64,000 bases of DNA from Deferribacteres bacterium (GTDB taxonomy: Bacteria; Zhuqueibacterota; Zhuqueibacteria; Zhuqueibacterales; Geothermadaptataceae), in assembly GCA_020633655.1 (NCBI GenBank), contig JACKDF010000007.1, positions 124,001 to 188,000 of the forward strand, in the 5' to 3' direction. Position numbers and translations under genes: made by a program. The notes under the pieces are model-generated. The model was not told the origin of the DNA. It was given only the letters and a program-made list of their open reading frames with translations, and searched no databases. Shown here in pieces: positions 9,305 to 18,386 of this stretch; the first letter of the stretch is position 1, and each line of letters starts with the position of its first letter.

Positions 9305-10159
9305 TTACTGAATGTTTTGGAACATATCCTCAGCTTGATTGATTTCATTTTGAATTTCATCAAGCCATGATTCAACTTCGTTTGCAGTCAGATCGAGGCG
9401 AGCAAAAGCATAAGGATCTATTTCTTGTTTCTTGGCAGATTCAATGAAGTCCATGCCCAGGCTCTTGCACAGATTGTTTGAAATGTGGACAATAGAAACC
9501 AGTCTTGGATCTTCAGTTGCTTCACCCGGTGTGTGGTGCAAATCAATGACTTCAATCAAAGGAATTGGCAGGTTCCATTTATCCGCAAGATAACTCCCCA
9601 GATCACAATGCGTTCCCCGATACACTTCGATCTCCGCATCGTAAAATGAAATATGTTTTTCATGCACGACCTTAAGGACTTTTTCCAGTTCATCCTGAAA
9701 ATATTGTTGCAGAATGATTTTACCAATGTCATGAACAATTCCTGCGGAAAATGCTTTTTCTGCATCCACATGCAATTTGCGGGCGAGGTAACGTGCGACC
9801 ATTCCGGTTGCAATTGAGTGTTGCCAAAAGTCTTTCATATTAAAACCACTTGCCGTGCTTCCGTGGTTCAGAGCCCGAAAAATGGAAATGCTCATCACTG
9901 TGTTGCGAGTAGCATTGAATCCGAGCAGGACGACGGCATCCTGAACGGTCATAATTTTCCGGCTAAATCCAAAAAATGGAGAGTTGACTATTTTTAATAG
10001 TTTCATAGAGATAGCCTGGTCGGTTTGAATCACCTCTGCTAATTGCTTCGCAGTCACATTTGGTTTTGCGATTAACTCGCTCACTTTTGTAAAAACCGTT
10101 GGCAGGGTAGGCAGTGTATCGACGCATTCTAAATTAACTATTAAATTTTCCCAATTCAT
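9305..10159 (-). CDS. HDOD-domain signalling protein
   Basis: A 284-residue cytoplasmic protein consisting of one HDOD domain (residues about 15-215), a relative of HD phosphohydrolases. Signatures include LPTLPTVFTKVSELIAKPNVTAKQLAEVIQTDQAISMKLLKIVNSPFFG, then HSIATGMVARYLARKL, and SAGIVHDIGKIIL in which the HD pair is retained. Most HDOD proteins are regulatory rather than catalytic and are common in chemotaxis, biofilm and second-messenger networks. No GGDEF, EAL or receiver domain is fused. It is monocistronic with its own terminator. Chemosensory genes do occur in this window, but 38 kb away. Confidence 0.88.
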   Translation of the reverse strand: MNWENLIVNLECVDTLPTLPTVFTKVSELIAKPNVTAKQLAEVIQTDQAISMKLLKIVNSPFFGFSRKIMTVQDAVVLLGFNATRNTVMSISIFRALNHGSTASGFNMKDFWQHSIATGMVARYLARKLHVDAEKAFSAGIVHDIGKIILQQYFQDELEKVLKVVHEKHISFYDAEIEVYRGTHCDLGSYLADKWNLPIPLIEVIDLHHTPGEATEDPRLVSIVHISNNLCKSLGMDFIESAKKQEIDPYAFARLDLTANEVESWLDEIQNEINQAEDMFQNIQ

Positions 10160-10337
10160 TCTAATCTCCAGATCAACATAAGTACGCGGAATTTTCTTTG
10201 TAAAATTCCTGCTCCAAAATAAGTTTTCCCTAGTCGCTACAGATGATAAGAGTGACTCAGAATGAATATCGGCACCACGGAGCTAAATTCTGTAATTATA
10301 CAAAAGATTCATTTTAGAAATTATTAGGAAAGAATGG

Positions 10338-11114
10338 CTAAAACAAGGAGAGTTGCTGGCTGTTTTGGGTGTGCAAAACCTTTTCAATTTTGAGGAGTTT
10401 TTCTTTTATGTCAATTCCCCCTGTGAATCCGCCAATTAAACCATCCCCGGCGAGAACACGGTGACATGGAATGAGAATTGGTAGTGGATTGCGGCCCAAT
10501 GCGTTTCCAACAGCCCGACTTGCTTTGGGCTGATTAATGCGTTTTGCAAGCTCACCGTATGTGATGTAGTCTCCATATTTGACCTGAGCAAGCGTCGAAA
10601 GCACCCTGGATTGGAAATCCCCTTTGATCAGCATCTTATCCTGTTTTAAATCAAAGATTTTTCGAGTTCCTTTCAGATATTCTTCCATTTGGCTATAAAA
10701 TTCATGCAGGGCATGCTCTGAATGAATAAGCATCTTACCAGGAAAAAGTTTAGCTAATTTTTCATCCAGTTTGAAAAGATCAAATTCTCCTAAAAAAATT
10801 TTTACAATACCGAGTTGAGTTTTTGCGACGGAAAGAGGGAAAAAGCCATCGAAACGAAACCGCGCATAATAGATTTTTTGCCGGTGTATTTCTTCCAGCA
10901 GGAGATCATGCATCCGGCTGGGTGAAATGTGTTTCTTTTGTGCTAAAAAAATACGCTGCATACCATCGAAAATCGTTTTGTAGGCTTCCAGTTCTCCGGA
11001 ACATTGATGGCACTGGTTCACGTGCCCGGAAATAGCCAAGCGTTTCTCTGATGACAGCTCCTCACAGAGGAGAGCGATGAAATCATCTTCTTTGATATGA
11101 CTGCCAGCATTCAT
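10338..11114 (-). CDS. ogt: Methylated-DNA--protein-cysteine methyltransferase with N-terminal anti-sigma-type zinc finger
   Basis: A 258-residue protein that repairs O6-alkylguanine by suicidal transfer of the alkyl group to a cysteine. The C-terminal half is canonical: FQSRVLSTLAQVKYGDYITYGELA, KASRAVGNALGRNPLPILI, then the acceptor-cysteine motif PCHRV (Cys about 217) and GGFTGGIDIKEKLL. The unusual part is residues about 5-45, a zf-HC2/ZAS-like module (HVNQCHQC, i.e. H-x3-C-x2-C, with an upstream Cys in LLCEEL) normally found in anti-sigma factors. The start at ATG 11114 overlaps the stop of the upstream gene by 4 bp (ATGA), indicating translational coupling. The linker region (about 60-150) resembles the poorly conserved Ogt N-terminal domain. 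Confidence 0.88.
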   Translation of the reverse strand: MNAGSHIKEDDFIALLCEELSSEKRLAISGHVNQCHQCSGELEAYKTIFDGMQRIFLAQKKHISPSRMHDLLLEEIHRQKIYYARFRFDGFFPLSVAKTQLGIVKIFLGEFDLFKLDEKLAKLFPGKMLIHSEHALHEFYSQMEEYLKGTRKIFDLKQDKMLIKGDFQSRVLSTLAQVKYGDYITYGELAKRINQPKASRAVGNALGRNPLPILIPCHRVLAGDGLIGGFTGGIDIKEKLLKIEKVLHTQNSQQLSLF

Positions 11115-11584
11115 TCCTGATTCATTTCCTCAAAGGACTGAAAGCATTGGTAACCAAAATCGTAAGCAGCTTTAATTTGATCTGGCATGCCCCATGCGTT
11201 TTTGACATCATTTTCTCGTGCGCGCCATTGACAATTCCAGTTAAATCCAAATTTCCGACCGTCCGGTTGCACTTCTATAGTCCCAATAAAATTAGCGCAA
11301 CCGCTGTGTCCTCCAACCACTACAGCCTCAATTATAATTTCCGGGTGTGTTTCGAGTAATTTCATAATCGAACGGAATACTTTAAGTGCAGGGGTTCCAA
11401 ATCCAAACTGAATGTGCGAATTCGGCTCTGGTTTCTTCACAAATTCACGAACCGCTTCCTTGAAGGCCTCAGTGGCCTTGCTACGCCCCAGCAAGTCGTG
11501 TAAGGAATGAATTGTGATGTTGTCAATGGTTCGTGTTTCGTCCCAAAAATCAATTGGGCTTTGTGTAAAGAAAGACATAAGCAT
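11111..11584 (-). CDS. Uncharacterised 157-residue protein coupled to ogt
   Basis: I do not recognise a family. It is a soluble protein without signal peptide or membrane segment. It contains a Gly/Cys motif (VVVGGHSGCANFIGTIEV), followed by an aromatic-rich section (KFGFNWNCQWRARENDVKNAWG) and a C-terminal segment with a further Cys (DFGYQCFQSFEEM). Two in-frame ATG codons (11584 and 11578) could be the start. Its stop overlaps the ogt start as ATGA, so the two products are made from one mRNA and may act together, but no function is assigned. Confidence 0.6.
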   Translation of the reverse strand: MLMSFFTQSPIDFWDETRTIDNITIHSLHDLLGRSKATEAFKEAVREFVKKPEPNSHIQFGFGTPALKVFRSIMKLLETHPEIIIEAVVVGGHSGCANFIGTIEVQPDGRKFGFNWNCQWRARENDVKNAWGMPDQIKAAYDFGYQCFQSFEEMNQE

Positions 11585-11690
11585 ATTCCGTTTTTAATGT
11601 ATTGTTCTCTAAAATGAATTCGTATTTATTGGAATGCCCAGACAACTCGAGACATATCCTGCAAAAGTGCCAGACATCAACAAAAGCAAT

Positions 11691-11710
11691 TTAACCTGAT
11701 TTGTTCATGA
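11691..11710 (-). repeat. Copy of dispersed ~20-bp motif
   Basis: The minus strand reads TCATGAACAAATCAGGTTAA, close to the motif found at 43924, 44082, 47410, 51060 and 58430. It lies between trkH and the 157-residue gene. Confidence 0.5.
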
Positions 11711-11751
11711 TTTGATACAGTTCCAATCTTGCGTCCTATTGATCAAACAGG

Positions 11752-13206
11752 TTAATAAGATACCCTCTTTTTCCACTGCTTCGGTGAAAAAAAGATAAAT
11801 AGTGCGTAAATTTCCATCCGTCCCAGCAGCATGGTGGATGCGAGAATCCACTTGCCAATCGTTGGAATGGAATCAAAATTTCCAATGGATCCCACACTCC
11901 CGAGGCCGGGACCAACATTTCCCATAGCTGCAATAGTCCCGCTAAATGCCTCCAATATATCCGTTCCCGTTGCAACAAGTAATATCGTGGCCAGAAGTAC
12001 AACTCCCAAATAGACATTGATGAAAAGTAAGCTTTTCGATACCAGTTCGTCATCGACAGCTTTTCCGTCAATTCTTACTGGAATTATTGCATTGGGGTGC
12101 ATCAGTTTTTTTATCTGTCGGGTAAATGCCTTCCATAAAAGCACGATACGATCTGCTTTTATTCCACCGGAAGTTGAACCCGCACATGCGCATTGTGAAG
12201 CGAAAAACAACAGAAAAATATGCGATAGTGCCGGCCAAATCGACGTGTCCGCGGTCGCAAAACCCGTGGAGGTGCCTACAGAAATAATGTTGAATGCTGA
12301 GTAGCGGATTGCAGTTGTCCAGCTATTGTAAATTGGGCCGTGGATATTGATAGCAGTGAAAGCAACTCCCACCACATTGGCTAAAAGATAATAACGCACA
12401 ACGGAGGAGCGCCAAAATTCTTTGCCCCCACCAACGAGAACGGAAAAAAGCAATCCAAAATGAATACCGGATAATAACATAAAAACGATGATGACGATTT
12501 CAATTGCCGGGCTATTATAATAGGCAACACTGGCATTTTTCGTGGAAAAACCTCCTGTCGCAATGGTTGCGAAAGAGTGTGTGATTGCGTCAAAGAGCCC
12601 CATACCGCAGAATAACAATGCGATCGTTTGAAGCAGTGTCAGACCAAAATAAATACCTGCTAAAATTTGGATGGCCTTACGCGCTCTTAATTGAAAATTT
12701 TCCTGCACCATGGCTGAGACTTCACTGCGAAAGAGAACCATCTCAGCGATTCCAAGGAATGGAAGCACGGAGAGCACGAAAATAATGATGCCAATCCCCC
12801 CAATCCAATGTGTTGCTGCTCGCCAAAATAAAAGGCTTAGCGGCAAAGCCTCAATATTTGAGAGAATTGTTGAACCTGTCGTAGTAAAACCCGATACGCT
12901 TTCAAACCAGGCGTTAGTGAAGTCAAAGGGCCCGCCGTATAAAAAATAGGGAAGAGAACCAACAAGGCAGGACAAAAGCCAACTAAGCACGACGATGAGC
13001 AAACCTTCCTTGTTGGTGATGTAGGAAGTCGACGGTACGAAAATCAGTGGAAACACACCGAATAAAATAGAAATCAACGCACTGTACAGAAGCGGCATTA
13101 AGGCCGTGTCGGAGTGAACATAAGCAATGACCGAAGCAATGATCATTAAAATCGAGTTGAGCAGAAGCGCCAAACCGACATAGCGCAAAACGATGTGAAA
13201 TCTCAT
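11752..13206 (-). CDS. trkH: TrkH-type potassium uptake channel subunit
   Basis: A 484-residue integral membrane protein with about ten hydrophobic helices, as usual for TrkH/KtrB ion channels that import K+ (or Na+). Family features include the pore-loop type segment ESVSGFTTTGST, RAATHWIGGIGIIIFVLSVLP, ITHSFATIATGGFSTKNAS, SVGTSTGFATADTS, CACAGSTSGGIKADRI and IAAMGNVGPGLGSVG, so all four filter repeats are visible. The ATG at 13206 overlaps the stop of the upstream receptor gene by one base (TAATG), so both are translated together. No trkA (RCK regulatory subunit) is in the window. Confidence 0.93.
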   Translation of the reverse strand: MRFHIVLRYVGLALLLNSILMIIASVIAYVHSDTALMPLLYSALISILFGVFPLIFVPSTSYITNKEGLLIVVLSWLLSCLVGSLPYFLYGGPFDFTNAWFESVSGFTTTGSTILSNIEALPLSLLFWRAATHWIGGIGIIIFVLSVLPFLGIAEMVLFRSEVSAMVQENFQLRARKAIQILAGIYFGLTLLQTIALLFCGMGLFDAITHSFATIATGGFSTKNASVAYYNSPAIEIVIIVFMLLSGIHFGLLFSVLVGGGKEFWRSSVVRYYLLANVVGVAFTAINIHGPIYNSWTTAIRYSAFNIISVGTSTGFATADTSIWPALSHIFLLFFASQCACAGSTSGGIKADRIVLLWKAFTRQIKKLMHPNAIIPVRIDGKAVDDELVSKSLLFINVYLGVVLLATILLVATGTDILEAFSGTIAAMGNVGPGLGSVGSIGNFDSIPTIGKWILASTMLLGRMEIYALFIFFSPKQWKKRVSY

Positions 13207-13967
13207 TATCTCGATTCCCGGTGCTTAATTGACAGGCACAAATGTTCAATCGATGAAGCTAAATCCGATATTTCATCTCTGGTTTCTATTTTTGCATCGA
13301 AGGGTGTCCTTTTTTCCTTAAAAAGATCAATGCTTTTTGTCATTTGAATAATTGGATTGACGATGTAATAATTGATTAAATAGGAAAAAATAAAAGTGAA
13401 CAACAATGCGGAAATAATGGCGACTATGCCAGGTACAATTGCTCTCTTGGAGCGATTTTTAAGCGCCGTTGCCGTTTCGTACATGCGTTCATCGTTCAGA
13501 TTAATAAGTGCATTTAAGGATGTTTTGACCGCTAAAAAGGAAGAATGAACTTTCTGAAAATACCAATCCAGATCACCTTCTTTATTAGTCCCCACAATTG
13601 GCCTCTCCCACAAACCCTTGAATGTTGCATAATCGGCTTGAATAGCCTCAAGGTGTATGTGCTCACCGGGAATTGTGATATTATTCATGGCAAAGTGCAA
13701 TTTTTCATTGAAAAGGCTGTCCGCAGAATTGATAATCTCCCGGCCTTTTTCCCATTTGCCCAAAAGCAAAAGCAGGATAGCACTGTCTTCGCGCTCCAGA
13801 GCCTCTTTCATAATTTTCGCGGCATGGATACTTTGGTAATTATCCTCTAAAATGCTTTGAACCGAAGAACCGATGGAATTTAATTCATAGATTGACCAAA
13901 GGCCCGCAACTAAAAGCATAAGAGACAACACCAGAAAACCTGAAAATATTTTTATTCGTATTCCCAT
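13206..13967 (-). CDS. Membrane receptor with four-helix periplasmic domain and terminal HAMP, lacking any kinase domain
   Basis: A 253-residue protein. One transmembrane helix lies at about 7-27. It is followed by a helical extracytoplasmic domain of about 150 residues (QSIHAAKIMKEALEREDSAI is the typical NtrY/KinB or 4HB-type helix). A second transmembrane helix lies at about 178-200, and a HAMP linker (NPIIQMTKSIDLFKE ... DEISDLASSIEHLCLSIKHRE) ends the protein. Sensor kinases and chemoreceptors of this architecture normally continue into a HisKA/HATPase or methyl-accepting region. Here a stop codon follows the HAMP directly and the next gene (trkH) starts within it, so the short form looks genuine rather than a sequencing truncation. 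The coupling suggests it senses something and modulates TrkH, which is inference. Confidence 0.75.
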   Translation of the reverse strand: MGIRIKIFSGFLVLSLMLLVAGLWSIYELNSIGSSVQSILEDNYQSIHAAKIMKEALEREDSAILLLLLGKWEKGREIINSADSLFNEKLHFAMNNITIPGEHIHLEAIQADYATFKGLWERPIVGTNKEGDLDWYFQKVHSSFLAVKTSLNALINLNDERMYETATALKNRSKRAIVPGIVAIISALLFTFIFSYLINYYIVNPIIQMTKSIDLFKEKRTPFDAKIETRDEISDLASSIEHLCLSIKHRESR

Positions 13968-14006
13968 AATATTGATCCGGTTTTAGATTCATTCACTCCA
14001 AATCCA

Positions 14007-15341
14007 TTATATTCTATTTTCCACAGCTTCCATCACAGCATCGAGCGTGGCAGGTAATGTTTTGGGTAAATTCGCATATCGTGAAGCGAATTCTTTAAGG
14101 TGCGATTCATGGTATTTTTGTTTGAATTCAGTAAATTTTAAACCATGTGCAGTCGAGACAACGACAACCGTCTCTTTCGGTTGAATATCGCCTCGATCGC
14201 GTAATTTTTGCGTTGCGGCAAGAGCAACGCCGGTATGCGGGCATGTGAACAATCCAGCGAGATCCCCAAGTGCGGCTGCGTTAGCCAGTTCTTCTTCACT
14301 CGCCTGCTCGACAATGCCCTCAAAAGCTTTTAGTGTTTTGATCGCTTTATGCACGCTCACAGGATTGCCAATTTGGATCGCGCTGGCTAAGGTTTTTTGT
14401 GCTTGTTTCGGGTAAAAATCGGCAAATCCATTTTGATAACTTTCGTAAAGGGGATTCGCATTTTGCGCCTGCGCACAAACCAGCCGCGGCAACCGGTCGA
14501 TGACGCCTAATTCGTATGCCATTTGAAAACCTTTACCGATTGCCGAAATATTTCCCAGATTGCCACCCGGTACGACGACCCAATCGGGGACAAGCCATTG
14601 CAATTGTTGCGTAATTTCAACGGAGATACTCTTTTGCCCTTCGACACGCAGTGAATTCATTGAGTTGGCCAGGTAAATATCCTTTCGCTCAGTCAACTGT
14701 TTGACGATCGCCATGCACCCATCAAAATCGGTGTCCAGTGAAAGCGTCAGCGCGCCATTGGCAAGTGGTTGGATGAGTTGCGCGACGCTTATTTTATTGG
14801 CGGGTAAAAGCACGACCGCAGGAATGCCTGCCGCGGCGCAATAAGCGGCCAGTGCTGCAGAGGTGTCGCCGGTACTGGCGCACGCAACTGCACGAATTTC
14901 CTGCCCGGAGGCGATCATTTGTTTAACTTGCGAAACCAGAACAGTCATACCGAGGTCCTTGAAAGAGCCTGTATGACTGTTTCCGCAAAGCTTGACGTAA
15001 AGATTGTCGATGCCCATCATTTTTCTAAGACGCTGTGCAGCAAAAAGATTGGTTCCGCCTTCCCATAAAGAAACGATATTCTCATCCTGCATTGTCGGAT
15101 TGATCCATTCCTTCTTGCCCCAGATCCCGGAACCAAAAGGATGTTGAGGCTGCATGAAACGTTTTTCAAACAGGTTTCGCCATTCTTTTCCACTCATCAC
15201 CTTAAGCGAATCCATATCATGCTGTACTTCCAAAAGTCCGCCACAAGTTGGACAACGGTAAATTATTTCATCCAATGGATACTCACCCTCGCATCCTGCG
15301 AAACAGCGGTAAACAGCGTGGAATTTATTCTTTTGTGGCAT
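14007..15341 (-). CDS. thrC: Threonine synthase
   Basis: A PLP enzyme converting O-phosphohomoserine to threonine. The start is set at ATG 15341 (MPQKNKFHAVYRC) because TTGGAG precedes it; an upstream in-frame ATG at 15374 lacks this. About 444 residues. An N-terminal rubredoxin-like zinc site is visible (YRCFAGCEGEYPLDEIIYRCPTCGG, four cysteines). The PLP-binding lysine motif is GNSHTGSFKDLGMTVLV, and the phosphate-binding glycine loop is in VVPGGNLGNISAIGKG. ACASTGDTSAALAAYCA is also characteristic. It is monocistronic and divergent from uvrA. Confidence 0.93.
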   Translation of the reverse strand: MPQKNKFHAVYRCFAGCEGEYPLDEIIYRCPTCGGLLEVQHDMDSLKVMSGKEWRNLFEKRFMQPQHPFGSGIWGKKEWINPTMQDENIVSLWEGGTNLFAAQRLRKMMGIDNLYVKLCGNSHTGSFKDLGMTVLVSQVKQMIASGQEIRAVACASTGDTSAALAAYCAAAGIPAVVLLPANKISVAQLIQPLANGALTLSLDTDFDGCMAIVKQLTERKDIYLANSMNSLRVEGQKSISVEITQQLQWLVPDWVVVPGGNLGNISAIGKGFQMAYELGVIDRLPRLVCAQAQNANPLYESYQNGFADFYPKQAQKTLASAIQIGNPVSVHKAIKTLKAFEGIVEQASEEELANAAALGDLAGLFTCPHTGVALAATQKLRDRGDIQPKETVVVVSTAHGLKFTEFKQKYHESHLKEFASRYANLPKTLPATLDAVMEAVENRI

Positions 15342-15526
15342 TGTTTTCTCCAAAATCATGTTGCGATATTTCAAAAATAGTGTACATTAATCCAATAAAA
15401 ATGTGTAATGCTACACCAAAGCATAGCCAAAATCTGTTTGGTTTGGACTTTTCCCGGTTTAAGGCTCTTCCGGCTCATAGGCATAAATGCGTGTTTAAGT
15501 AAACGACGAATATAAGAAAAATAATC

Positions 15527-18379
15527 ATGGCTGAAAAAGATAAAATCATAATAAAAGGCGCTCGCGAACATAACCTGAAAAATCTCGATTTAGAAATTCC
15601 ACGCAATAAGCTTGTGGTTATCACGGGATTATCCGGTTCGGGAAAATCAAGTCTGGCTTTTGACACCATTTATGCGGAAGGCCAGCGCCGTTATGTTGAA
15701 TCACTCTCAGCCTACGCCCGTCAGTTTCTGGGATTGATGGAAAAACCGGATCTCGATTATATCGAAGGCTTGTCCCCTGCCATATCCATCGAACAAAAAA
15801 CCTCCAGCCGCAATCCACGCTCAACAGTTGGGACGGTAACAGAAATCTACGATTATTTGCGCCTGCTTTTTGCACGTATTGGCATTCCCCACTGCCCGAG
15901 TTGTGGCAAAAAAATCGAGCGGCAGACCGTACAGCAAATCGTCGATGCTGTACTCGATCTTCCGGAAAACGCAAAATTTCAGGTATTGGCGCCTGTAGTG
16001 CGAGGGCGAAAAGGGGAGTATAAGGATTTATTTCAAAAAGCACGCAAAGATGGATTTGTGCGCGTGCGCGTGGATGGCACAGTTCACGATCTCGCAACCG
16101 AAATAAAACTGGATAAAAATCTTAAACACAACATTGAAATTGTCGTTGATCGTCTCGTCGTTAACAGCACAATCAAAAACCGTCTCACGGATTCGGTGGA
16201 AACCGCATTGCATCTCGCAGAAGGTTTGGTGCTCATCGATGTTATCAATGGAGAAGAACTGCTGTTCAGCGAACATTTTGCCTGTAACGACTGCAATTTT
16301 TCTATGGAAGAATTGGCGCCGCGCATGTTTTCATTCAACAGTCCTTATGGAGCATGTCCTGCCTGTAATGGATTGGGGACAAAAATGGAAGTTGATCCCG
16401 AACTTGTTGTCAGCAATCCTCACCGTTCTCTGGCTGATGGCGCCCTCGATGTTTGGGGAGAAAAACGCGATGGGTGGTATTTTACCCAATTAAAGAGCGT
16501 CGCAGAGGAATACGGATTCTCCCTGGACCAACCTTGGCAGGAATTGTCATCCAAACAGCAGGAAATTGTATTATATGGTTCGGGAGGGAAAGAACTTCTT
16601 TTTAATTATGAACGTGGCGATGGCAAAGTAAATGCCCAATTCACCGGAAAATATGAAGGCGTGATTAACAACCTTGAACGCCGCTACAAACAAACAGACA
16701 GTAATTATATCCGCAACTGGATTGAAGGATTTATGAATATCCGACCGTGCCCCGCATGCTCCGGGGCACGACTGCGCAAGGAAGTGCTCGCTGTTTTGGT
16801 GCATGGAAAAAGCATCGATGATGTGACCCGCATGTCCATTCGTGAATCCGATACATTTTTCCATGAATTGGATTTGAGTGAACGTGAGCAGAGTATCGTA
16901 TACCAGATTATGAAAGAAATACGCGAGCGCCTTTCTTTTTTGGTCAATGTAGGACTCGATTACATCACCCTCGATCGTACAGCCAGTACGCTGAGCGGCG
17001 GTGAAGCGCAGCGCATTCGGCTGGCAACACAAATCGGTAGCCAACTCGTCGGCGTGCTTTATATTTTGGATGAACCGAGCATTGGATTACATCAGCGGGA
17101 TAACTCCCGGCTTATCAAAACCCTGACGCATTTACGAAATCTCGGCAATACCGTCATTGTTGTCGAGCATGATTCGGATACGATGGAAGCAGCGGATTGG
17201 CTCATCGACCTGGGTCCGCGAGCAGGCATTCATGGTGGTAAAATCGTTGCAGAAGGTCCGCCTGAACTGGTGAAGAAAAACAAGAACTCCCTCACTGGTG
17301 CTTATCTTGAAGGCCGTATTTTTATTCGTACGCCGGAAAAGCGGCGCCCCGGCAAGAAACAGTATCTGCGAATTTCCGGTGCTCGAGGGAACAACCTGAA
17401 AAATGTCGAAGTCACTTTTCCCCTCGGTACATTGACCGTTATCACCGGGGTTTCCGGTTCGGGCAAAAGCACGTTGATCAATGAAACGCTGTATCCTGCA
17501 TTAGCGCGGCGTATCATGCATTCAAAAAAAACACCTTTGTCCCACGACGAACTCACCGGACTCGAATTCATAGACAAAGTCATCGATATCGATCAGTCAC
17601 CAATTGGCAGAACACCACGATCAAATCCGGCGACATACACCAATACATTTACACCGATACGCGAAATTTTCGCACAAACGACCGAAGCGAAAATTCGTGG
17701 TTACAAAGCAGGCCGTTTTAGTTTCAATGTCAAAGGAGGACGCTGCGAAAGTTGTCAGGGCGATGGACTCATAAAAATCGAGATGCACTTTCTCCCCGAT
17801 GTTTATGTTACCTGCGATACCTGCAAAGGAAAGCGTTACAACCGCGAGACACTGGAAATAAAATACCGGGGAAAAACAATTTCCGAAGTGCTGGACATGA
17901 CGGTGGAAGAGGCGCTGGAATTTTTTACCAACCATACTGTCGTGCGCCGGCGATTGCAAACCCTGTTTGACGTTGGATTGGGCTATATTCACCTTGGACA
18001 ACAGGCAACAACGCTTTCCGGTGGCGAAGCGCAGCGCGTGAAATTAGCGACGGAGCTCTCGAAGCTCGCAACAGGTCGGACGATTTATATTTTGGATGAG
18101 CCCACCACAGGACTGCACTTCGATGATATTAAAATGCTGCTAACGGTGCTCAACCGGCTTGTTGACAAAGGCAACACCGTCATCGTTATCGAGCATAACC
18201 TGGATGTTATTAAAACCGCGGATTGGATCATCGATCTCGGCCCGGAAGGCGGTAATGGTGGTGGCAGGATCATCGCGCAAGGCACTCCGGAACAGGTGGC
18301 AGCCAGCAAAACGTCCTACACTGGCGACTATTTAAAACGTGAACTTGAACGCTCTGCAGCACTGCAAAATGGCAAATGA
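15527..18379 (+). CDS. uvrA: Excinuclease ABC subunit A
   Basis: A full-length 950-residue UvrA, the damage-recognition ATPase of nucleotide excision repair. It has two ABC ATPase modules: Walker A GLSGSGKSSLAFDT near the N-terminus and GVSGSGKSTLINET in the second half; signature motifs STLSGGEAQRIRLATQIGS and TTLSGGEAQRVKLATELSK; Walker B segments YILDEPSIGLHQRD and YILDEPTTGLHFDD. The zinc modules are visible as CNDCNFSMEEL ... CPACNGLG and CESCQGDG ... CDTCKGKRYN. No uvrB or uvrC is adjacent. Upstream, a 150-bp divergent region is shared with thrC. The last codons lie only 7 bp before the chosen start of the ModA-like gene. Confidence 0.97.
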   Translation: MAEKDKIIIKGAREHNLKNLDLEIPRNKLVVITGLSGSGKSSLAFDTIYAEGQRRYVESLSAYARQFLGLMEKPDLDYIEGLSPAISIEQKTSSRNPRSTVGTVTEIYDYLRLLFARIGIPHCPSCGKKIERQTVQQIVDAVLDLPENAKFQVLAPVVRGRKGEYKDLFQKARKDGFVRVRVDGTVHDLATEIKLDKNLKHNIEIVVDRLVVNSTIKNRLTDSVETALHLAEGLVLIDVINGEELLFSEHFACNDCNFSMEELAPRMFSFNSPYGACPACNGLGTKMEVDPELVVSNPHRSLADGALDVWGEKRDGWYFTQLKSVAEEYGFSLDQPWQELSSKQQEIVLYGSGGKELLFNYERGDGKVNAQFTGKYEGVINNLERRYKQTDSNYIRNWIEGFMNIRPCPACSGARLRKEVLAVLVHGKSIDDVTRMSIRESDTFFHELDLSEREQSIVYQIMKEIRERLSFLVNVGLDYITLDRTASTLSGGEAQRIRLATQIGSQLVGVLYILDEPSIGLHQRDNSRLIKTLTHLRNLGNTVIVVEHDSDTMEAADWLIDLGPRAGIHGGKIVAEGPPELVKKNKNSLTGAYLEGRIFIRTPEKRRPGKKQYLRISGARGNNLKNVEVTFPLGTLTVITGVSGSGKSTLINETLYPALARRIMHSKKTPLSHDELTGLEFIDKVIDIDQSPIGRTPRSNPATYTNTFTPIREIFAQTTEAKIRGYKAGRFSFNVKGGRCESCQGDGLIKIEMHFLPDVYVTCDTCKGKRYNRETLEIKYRGKTISEVLDMTVEEALEFFTNHTVVRRRLQTLFDVGLGYIHLGQQATTLSGGEAQRVKLATELSKLATGRTIYILDEPTTGLHFDDIKMLLTVLNRLVDKGNTVIVIEHNLDVIKTADWIIDLGPEGGNGGGRIIAQGTPEQVAASKTSYTGDYLKRELERSAALQNGK

Positions 18380-18386
18380 AAGGAAC

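Noticed and set aside
11736..12071. Alternative 111-codon frame at the trkH 3' end
   Set aside because: TrkH itself is intact to its conserved C-terminal end, so there is no frameshift; the second frame is a shadow.
13206..13967. Receptor gene as a frameshifted sensor kinase
   Set aside because: No kinase-like sequence was seen in any frame after the HAMP region; the trkH start overlaps the stop directly.
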